Of a stretch of DNA of 64,000 bases, positions 56,774 to 64,000 are shown one piece after another. Within the stretch, counting starts at the first letter, position 1. Every line of letters starts with the position of its first letter. Both the position numbers and the translations under genes were made by a program. The DNA is from Alligator mississippiensis (lineage: Eukaryota; Chordata; Crocodylia; Alligatoridae), in the NCBI RefSeq assembly GCF_030867095.1, contig NC_081827.1, positions 48,148,001 to 48,212,000 of the forward strand, given 5' to 3'. A model generated the notes under the pieces. The model was not told the origin of the DNA and did not search any database. It was given only the letters and a program-made list of their open reading frames with translations.

Positions 56774-57085
56774 CACACAGCTTGCATGATGTAGACATCC
56801 ATTAGATCATGGGCTCTAACGCTAACATAGTCAAGGAGGTGCCAGTGCTTAGAGTGAAGGTGTTTCCATATGTTCTTGTATTTGTCACTGTCTGAAGATA
56901 GTGTTCATGATGACAAGACTGTGCTTCACACACTTGTTCAGGAGAAGGGTACCACTGGAGTTGGTTTTCCCTACTCCTCCTTTCCCAGTGGTGCCACTGC
57001 AGAGTTCCAGGTCACATCCAACTCTGAAGTCACCAAGGAGAATGATCGTGTCCTCCTTTAAAGTATTAATCAGAATGTGGTCAAC
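56774..57085 (-). pseudogene. LINE endonuclease remnant
   Basis: Minus strand: ILLGDFRVGCDLELCSG (active enzymes have GDFNARVG), KCVKHSLVIMNTIFRQ, then KHWHLLDYVSVRAHDLMDVY up to the insertion site of the LTR element. The Asn of the GDFN motif is lost. It continues in sense at 53,783 as DCWTDQHLVRSI. Confidence 0.8.
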
Positions 57086-58401
57086 CTGGTTTTCACAAGT
57101 GCTTTTATATTTTCTTCCTTTACTCTTAATGTAGACAGTTCCCAAGTGCTTTCTGTACTGTCTGATTGGTGTTTTGTAATCATCACTGTGCTATTTAAAT
57201 GGGAGGTGATTTGTTGTGCACATGGGGAAAGAACTGTAAGAAACAGAATATAGCAACCAAAGTACATGGTGCTATTTTTTGGAAGAAGGTGTCTCTTCTG
57301 CCAAACTTATGATTATTTGTCACTGAACATTCACCATGTTTCTTATATCAATGCTCAAATTCTTGGTTATTTGGACCCTATTTCAAATCTTTATTTGGAA
57401 ATATTACCCTGGTGTTAGCAATAAAGATACAGTATTGAAAATAAATTGAAAAGCTTTTATGCATGTGTGCTTTCTTTCTGAGCTGCTATATAATATTGCT
57501 CCCAATTTTCAGTCTAAGAGCTGTGATTATTTAGATGAGAAAAGCAATGTCACTTGAATAGCAGCTACTATAAATAATGGAAAAGATCTTTTATAAAAAA
57601 AAAAATTATCATATTGTTAATATTGAAAATGCATTTGGCATGATGAAAGCAGCCCATAGCCATTGGTTAAGAAAAAAATCTATTCAAAGATTTCCTTAAA
57701 GTGATTTTTTAAATGCATTTCAAGTCTGTTTGAAAACCTTGACATACAAGCTAACCCATGACATGATTGTATTATTAAAATGTATTTGATGGAAAACATA
57801 TAATTATCTCCAGCTTCCAGATGAAGAAGAGCTAGTAAGTGATACCCGACTCTGCTTGCTAATTTATTTATACATTCACTGTTACAAATTTGTGTTTTGT
57901 CTAAGCTAATACAGAGCAGAGAAATTAAAGGAAAGACCTGACCATATGTATTTAGCTGAAAGTTGTTTCAAGGCAAGAGGACACCTTAATAATCAGAACA
58001 GGCATCAGTCACACCCCAAGGATAAAGTCTTCGTAGAAAAGAATATAAGCAGTGTGTCTTAATCACTCTGGATGTGTATATTAAAATATACAGTGCAAAA
58101 TTGCCATGTCATGTTCCTTGAAGCAAGTCCATTTTTTAGCTAAAACTAATCTGCAGGTCTGCCCAGTAGATTAGCAGTATTTCAGCATAAGAAAGCCTTA
58201 GGTTCCCAAGATACAATTACTAACACATTAGACATTTATTAAAGTTTATCCAGCAGGGGGCCCCTAGACAATTCTTAGTATGCAAAGCCAAGAATTTTCA
58301 TTTTAAAAGTACTGACACAACAGCCATGAAACAAACTGGCAGCCTGATTATGTACATGTGCTAACACCTTTATAAACAGATGCTGAACAGTGCAAGTGCC
58401 T

Positions 58402-58404
<3 letters not shown>
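57086..58404. other. Intergenic, nothing recognised
   Basis: AT-rich. No exon or transposon terminus identified. Confidence 0.5.

Positions 58405-58455
<51 letters not shown>
58405..58455. repeat. (TA)n microsatellite
   Basis: About 25 TA units. Confidence 0.97.
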
Positions 58456-58458
<3 letters not shown>

Positions 58459-59470
58459 ACATATTTTTTTTCCCAGGGGCAGTTTTCCTATGTAGTACTT
58501 TTTGAATTACTGATGAGAACCATAGAATGACATATCACAATGTCAGATGTAAGTCCTGTGACCAAACTATTCTAGTGAGTAGACAGCCTGCTATCAACAC
58601 CAATTGGTGAACAGAGAGAAGAGCCACCCAGAGCAGTTTGAAAACTCTAGATGGACAGTCTCCATAGGAGAAGGAGCTCTCTGCTGGTGTTCATTGGTAG
58701 ATAAGGGGGAAAGCTGAATGGGTCTCATTTGTACTTTGGGTATGTGCCAGTTGTGGGTATTTTGTTTAAAATACAGTTAAGTTTCCAGTTTGAACATAAT
58801 AAAAGGCTATTTCTCCTGTTGGCTAACGCTGCATCAAATATACTTAGAGTAAGGGACACTGATTTAACCATAGTCTGGAATAACTAGGTGTGGGACCCTG
58901 GACAAGGCTAGCAGGGGAAGGAAAGGAACTTCTTCCATAGTGCCTCTCTGGGTGCAAAAACTCTGTTAAGGATTCTTAAGCCACTGACTCCTTCCTTAAA
59001 GCTCAGCGTACAGTGAGAGCAAAGAGGCATGGAGGCAGCTTTAAGGCAGAGGACACAGCTGGAAAAGCACAGGGGCATCTTTGAGATAGCAGACAAAACA
59101 AAGATGGCTTGGGTGGAGAGCAGCACAGGAATCCAGTGAGGACCCTCTTACCAAGCACCATGATTACATTACAGTGAAATGATTACATGAAGTCAAGATA
59201 GATGGGAGAACGCTTAGAGCCGCCCATCCCTTAGGGGAAGAGACAGACCTGCCTGAAGGTTTGCCTGCACCATCCTTGGACAACAGTGAGTGAGATGCAG
59301 TGGAAGAGGAAACTGGATTACTCTAGAAGGTATCACCTCATTAATCACTCAGAACAGTGAGAGGAGTTCTAAAGCTAATCTCTTATGAAGACCAACATTG
59401 AGGGAGTCTTATTTAATAAATCTTATTATTAACTGCTGGTTTCCCCAAATTTAAGTCCCCAGAAGCCAGA
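58456..59470. other. Intergenic, nothing recognised
   Basis: No gene-like structure found. Confidence 0.5.
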
Positions 59471-59473
59471 GTC

Positions 59474-60060
59474 CCCCTGCACCTATCTCCTTGTCAGCTG
59501 GCAGGCTTTGTGTCCTCAGCAGGAGCCACCACCCCTGCAGTTTTCACCCCACTGCGCCTTAACACACACAGGGTCATCTATGTCACGAGTTTTGCCTGTC
59601 AGCAGCTTGAGGTGCAGTTCCCCCCAAACCCCTGCACCTATCTCCTTGAAACTTGGCAGACTTTGTGGCCTCACCAGGGGCTACTACTCCTGCAGTTTTC
59701 ACCCCTCTGTGGTGTAACACATACACAAGACATGAGTTTTGCTTTCATGAATTTGGGGTGCAGTTCCCCCCAAACCCCTGCACCTGTCTTCTTGAAATTT
59801 GGCAGACTTCATGCTCTCGGCAGAGGCTACCAGCCCTCCAAGTTTTATCCAAATCAGGCAACAAACAACAAAGTTATAGATATTTCATTGATTTCCCATT
59901 ATACCCTATGGCCAGATCTCCAAAGTGGCTCTGAAGTTTCAGCGCCGCTTCGGCCAAATCAAAGCAGGAAACCAATCCAGAGGTCTGGATCGGATCGCTG
60001 GCATCCAAAGTGGCCGGATCCAAAGCCGAATTGAATAACTGCCTATTCACACAGGCCTCA
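59474..60060 (+). repeat. Three-unit tandem repeat within a dispersed element
   Basis: CCTGCACCTRTCTYCTTG starts at 59,476, 59,631 and 59,777, giving units of 155 and 146 bases. They share TTGGCAGACTTTGTGGCCTC, CTCCTGCAGTTTTCACCCC and GAGTTTTGC blocks. The third unit diverges after about 59,850 into GATTTCCCATTATACCC and a GGATC-rich end that stops near ATTCACACAGGCC, a terminus type common in hAT-like repeats of this window. Confidence 0.65.
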
Positions 60061-60570
60061 TATGTATGTACCATCAATGATAAACTCCTGTACTGTAGAT
60101 GATATTCCTATATTTGTTATGGAAATACAGGATGGTGTTGCTAACAGATGCATTCCTTAACAAATTTACATGCATTTTAAGGGCACAGAGCAATACAGTA
60201 ATGCAATGTTATTAAAGTATGTAAAATGAAGGTATTTATCAGTATTGTTATACAGAAATTGGTATATTGATAATAACTAAGGGCCAAATTATACGAGCAG
60301 CCCCACAGGCTGCATTACATTTGTTTTTATTCATTATTATCATTACTATGGTGACAATAGACCTCTTCACAGATGACTGTATGAAGATTAAGTCTTTGCC
60401 CTGAAGGGATAGCTACTTGTGTGAATAAAGTGACTTGGAAATGGCCCCTTTGTCCTGGTTTTCCACCTGGTTTGCCATGTTACAGGGCAATTTATGTCTC
60501 TGACCACTGAGCCTGATTTTGCCAAATCAGAAGGATATGCTTTACCTTCTCACCTTTCTCAAGGGTGTAA
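60061..60570. other. Intergenic, nothing recognised
   Basis: No feature seen. Confidence 0.5.
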
Positions 60571-61004
60571 ATCAGAGGTATCAAACTTGTGGGCTGGATC
60601 CAAACAGCAGGTTTTTTCAGGGGCTTCTTGCAGTGGCTACCAACAATGAAGGAGTTAACCGTGCAGCTGGGTTAACAGTGCTGTTGCTAGAGCCACTGTC
60701 AGCCCCAACAGCCAAAAAGCAAATGTGGCCATGGTTCAATACTCCACTGCAACTGCAGGAGCTGGAGTGTCAGAATAATGCTTCTTGGATTGAGCAGTGA
60801 CAGCATTATCTGTGTGGCTGCTGGCAGTAACATGGTGGCTCTGACAACTCTGTCCCCTGCTTCTGTGGGCCAGATCTAGAGACAGGACTTCAGTCTAGCA
60901 TTAATTCTGCTGCTGGCAGCCACAATAAGAAGCCCTACAGGCTGGGATGTCCATCCTCCAAGAACCAGATCTGGACTATGAGCTGTATGTTTTACATTTC
61001 TAGA
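60571..61004. mobile_element. hAT-like element remnant
   Basis: The left end GAGGTATCAAACTTGTGGGC and the right end, reversed (TCTAGAAATGTAAAACATAC...GGTCC-like text), are loosely inverted, in the Charlie style. The flanks GTAAATCA and GCAAATGA agree at 6 of 8. Exact borders are uncertain by a few bases. Confidence 0.5.
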
Positions 61005-64000
61005 GCAAATGACTCCTCAAAGGTGGAGAATCTGGCACTGGGGTTGCACAGAGGATTCAAATGACAGGATAACCCTGATTCCATAGCATCTGGGGCCACT
61101 TGCATTCACTTCACATAAATACAAGGCAGTAGAAGGCAAGATGCAAGACAGTGGGGAGTTGGCCCTTTGCATCCCTGGAGCACCAGAAGAATTTCCCAGA
61201 AGCCTCCCAAAGCTTTTCTAGTCATACCTTTTGAAAAACAAACATTTCTGTTTTGTCAACATGTTACCTTCATTGAGATTTTCCAAACCGTTTTAACTCT
61301 ACCTGAGGTACAAGTCTGCTTCAATTAGTCAAATTCTTTATCTCTGGCCCAGACTGTTGAATTCAAACACCTTATGTAAGCAGTCAGCAACATCTCACAG
61401 CAACAAATACAGTCGCATATTCCAGCAACAAGTGGACTAGTGCAGGTCCAAGGTAGCTGGCGCTAGGACCAGGCTGCTGCTGCCGTTGCTTCTACCTGCT
61501 GCCTGACTGCAGCATGGCATGGGCAAAGCTCCCAGCCACACAGTCACTGAAGCCCACTGCCAAGTGCCACTGAGGCCTCAGCTCTGGAGGAAGTATTCAA
61601 TGGCTCCACAGGTTAGATTTGGTCTGTGGTTGCCAACACCTGTCTCGTGTATCTGTACAGTGTAGTAATGTACTCATGCTACTTTACAAGAAGTGTTGTC
61701 TTATGTACAAGATATTAAAACTCCAAGCTTTCATCTCTTCACTTGTGCAACTTAGATGGAAGCTGAAGATCTCAAAGCACTTTGAAAAAGAACAGGCAAT
61801 AGCTACTGACAAACATTTCTTTTCCCACACAAATGGGTTCTGATATCTGAACGATTTGTTTGAGCTGTTATATTGCTAAACACATAATCACATTAGACGA
61901 GTAGCATTGCAAAGTGCTGTAAGCCATTGTGTAATGCATTTTAGGAGAGCTTGTACATATGTAAACATGATCCATTCAGTGGAATAATCTTCCCTGCATC
62001 TATTTATATGCGGTTTTTGCCTTTGTATAGTGATCCTCAAGACTGAGACTGTCTTTAATCTGCTGAGATGCATGATTTATAACTGAGCACTCTTTTGAAG
62101 CAGATGTAGTTTAGACTGATATCTTCTTTGCAGCTCTCCATGATATTGAAGAGAATCCCCCAAATGAGAACATGTATGAAATATTTGCTAATACCTGATA
62201 CACTATATAGGGTATACTTTGAATCCCCCACACTTCAGATGAGCCATAGCAGAGCAGCCTCCAATAAGTCATCTCAAGGTTAAATTTAGAATCTTATAAT
62301 GTCCTGGTGCCATACAGTTCAGTAGTTTAAGCTAGTTCCAGGTATGCTACTGGATGTAAGTCATTTATAAATCTAAGATAATACTTTGCAATGTAATTTG
62401 TTATTTTATTCTGATAATTGTCATTTAGTTTTAGTTGCTAAAATTACTACTTCATGTGCCAAGAGATGTATTTTGATTTCTTTCATAAACAAAAATATAT
62501 ATTAGTAATATGATACTGCATTGCAGCACTTAGTTGAAATTAAGATGCCATATTTTCATACAGCGTGAACAGTGCATTCATTAGCAAATGGGTAATGCAC
62601 TCTCTCATACTAGTAGTTCTTTCCTGCAATACCTTCCTGTGTTAGCTCAAGGTTCCCAGTGCTTCAAAATGTGACAGAGGCCAGAAAGGCGGGGGGGGGG
62701 GGGAGGTGATCTCCAGGAACATGAAAGGAAAAACTGTGCTTCCTCTACTTTTGACTCAAGATTGACAAAGTTGCTGGCACCTTGATTTCTTGAAAACCTC
62801 ATTGGGGCATTGCATTTCCTCCAACATTAAGAACTCATGTTCCTGTGAAGCATGGGCATCTAATTCCATTATGTTCCTTTCATAGTTCCAGCCTAAGCCA
62901 ATCCTGGACCCATTAAATTAAATCTGACATTTATATGAAAGGAGGTGTGCTGCTGGGAACATGCAAGCAGAAAACTGGATGATGCTCCTGATTGCATATA
63001 CTCTTAAATGTTTAACTGTGTGCCCATAAATGTAAGGTTTTGCTTCTACAAATTTGAATTGTGGTTGTTAATTAGCCATATTAAAAACTACTTTTGAAAA
63101 AAAGTAGATACAGTGTATTCATAGTTTAAATATAGCTCTCTGGATTCAAGTCTAGACTGTATTAGACTGTTGGGAGTGCTCATTTCCAACCTTCTCACAA
63201 TCTGGCTTTTTAACTTTAACATTAAGTATTTAATCTTTTTTATTATTTTATATATATAAGCAAACATACCAAGAAGCTGAATTCCTTTGCAGGAAACGTC
63301 CCTGCACAAAAGAATCCCTGAGTTACACAGAACCAACGCACCTAGCTCTTATGCCATGTTCCTCCAGATACAGGAGGCATAAAAAGGAAGGATGTATACT
63401 CCTCCAGTGTCCTTTTGTCACCCTGGCTTTTTGTGGCCATGGTGACCCCAAGCATGTCTATACTGTACTGACATAGAAGTGGCTGCTGGCAGGACCCAAG
63501 ACCATGGAAATGAAAACAGTTATTTTGTAGCCTTTTCTGCTGTTGGTTGCACCCAATGTTTACTCTTGATTTCTGCTTTTAGGACCCAGAAGGAATCTAA
63601 ATAATTTTCAATAGCTGAAGTCTCTTTCAGAGAACTAGCATCACCCACAAACCGCAGCAGCTTGCACAGAAGCTCTTAGGAAAGCTACTGTTTCAAATGA
63701 GAATTCACATTTTTTGTGGTTAGTAATTGTTTTAAAACTCAACAACACCTACATGAAAGCAAACTGTTTAATGATGGGCCTGTTGTGCCCCTACGGAAAT
63801 CTTCAATACAATTCCATTAAAAAAAAGAACTGTAACATTTTTTGTTGGTAAGATATTTCAGTTCTTCAGAATTTTTCCATAGAAACTCCACAGCAATTTT
63901 CCACAGTCTTTCAAAGACAGCCATGTAGTGGTGACATATAGCAGATTCATTATTATAACAAGTACTTGCTGAATTCTGATGGTGATAATTAATGGGATTA
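61005..64000. other. Intergenic, nothing gene-like
   Basis: A possible hAT-like end (GGTTGCCAACACCTG, near 61,627) follows a GC-richer stretch 61,430-61,620. A G-run lies at 62,691-62,703. The remainder is AT-rich with no exon recognised. Confidence 0.45.

Larger units (their letters stand above)
51440..57085 (-). mobile_element. Decayed non-CR1 LINE, split by two insertions
   Basis: Minus-strand non-LTR retrotransposon in three pieces: endonuclease part 56,774-57,085, a bridging piece 53,635-53,783 (DCWTDQHLVRSIM...LAPKHRKQ) and reverse transcriptase 51,440-52,772. The pieces are separated by the LTR element (53,784-56,768) and a MITE-like insertion (about 52,773-53,634). The protein wording is of the RTE/L2-like group rather than CR1; the clade is not assigned. 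Many stops and frameshifts. Confidence 0.75.

Noticed and set aside
57800..57845. Micro-exon between TTCCAG and GTAAGT
   Set aside because: Only 14 bases long, with no neighbouring exon or frame to connect to. Likely chance.
59474..59900. CRISPR-like array
   Set aside because: Units are 146-155 bases, diverged and without spacer structure, in vertebrate DNA.
63572..63600. Terminal exon after TTCTGCTTTTAG
   Set aside because: Only a few codons before a stop and no upstream exon visible. Cannot be supported.

Overview
This is a 64-kb piece of vertebrate nuclear DNA, most likely crocodilian. It is mostly non-coding and full of CR1-type LINEs, several of which end in the repeated 3' tail ATCTATGAA. 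It also holds many hAT-like non-autonomous DNA transposons, ERV-type solo LTRs and one small two-LTR element. There are no prokaryotic features. Organism assignment rests on repeat style and on recognised gene sequence; a turtle or bird origin is less likely but not excluded.

Two host genes are visible. LSM8 (minus strand, 38,523-42,803) is complete in four coding exons that give 96 aa with consistent splice phases. Its promoter lies in a CpG island (about 42,270-43,160). The last two coding exons of a second gene lie on the plus strand at 22,434-22,479 and 28,317-28,465. They encode a C-terminal tail that I recall as typical of the ANKRD26/ANKRD7 family, and ANKRD7 is the neighbour of LSM8 in human. 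The two genes point towards each other here.

Layout. 1-3.3 kb: repeat tail, a long foldback element (793-1,595) and featureless sequence. 3.3-14.5 kb: nested transposons, hAT (3,287-10,985) > foldback hAT (3,868-10,930) > near full-length CR1 (about 5,027-10,745) > opposite-strand CR1 (about 8,651-10,097), followed by a third CR1 split by a 1,501-bp solo LTR (12,785-14,285). 14.5-22.4 kb: further hAT and MITE copies, one (19,426-21,110) with a perfect 8-bp target duplication. 22.4-28.5 kb: ANKRD26-like terminal exons with an intron filled by three DNA transposons. 28.5-38.5 kb: mostly quiet intergenic DNA. 38.5-43.2 kb: LSM8 and its promoter. 43.2-51.4 kb: intergenic DNA with a solo LTR (46,219-46,929) and CR1 ends. 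51.4-57.1 kb: a decayed minus-strand LINE split by a complete LTR element (53,784-56,768). 57.1-64 kb: intergenic DNA with a tandem repeat and an hAT remnant.

The most unusual object is the LTR element at 53,784-56,768. It has two 761-bp LTRs, a perfect 5-bp target duplication, a primer-binding site matching tRNA-Ser(GCU), and only about 1.46 kb of interior. The interior encodes no recognisable reverse transcriptase, integrase or protease. It has a gag-position ORF of unknown family broken by one in-frame TGA, and a small membrane-protein ORF behind a good splice acceptor. A second theme is that several hAT-like elements carry long internal palindromes and could fold into large hairpins.
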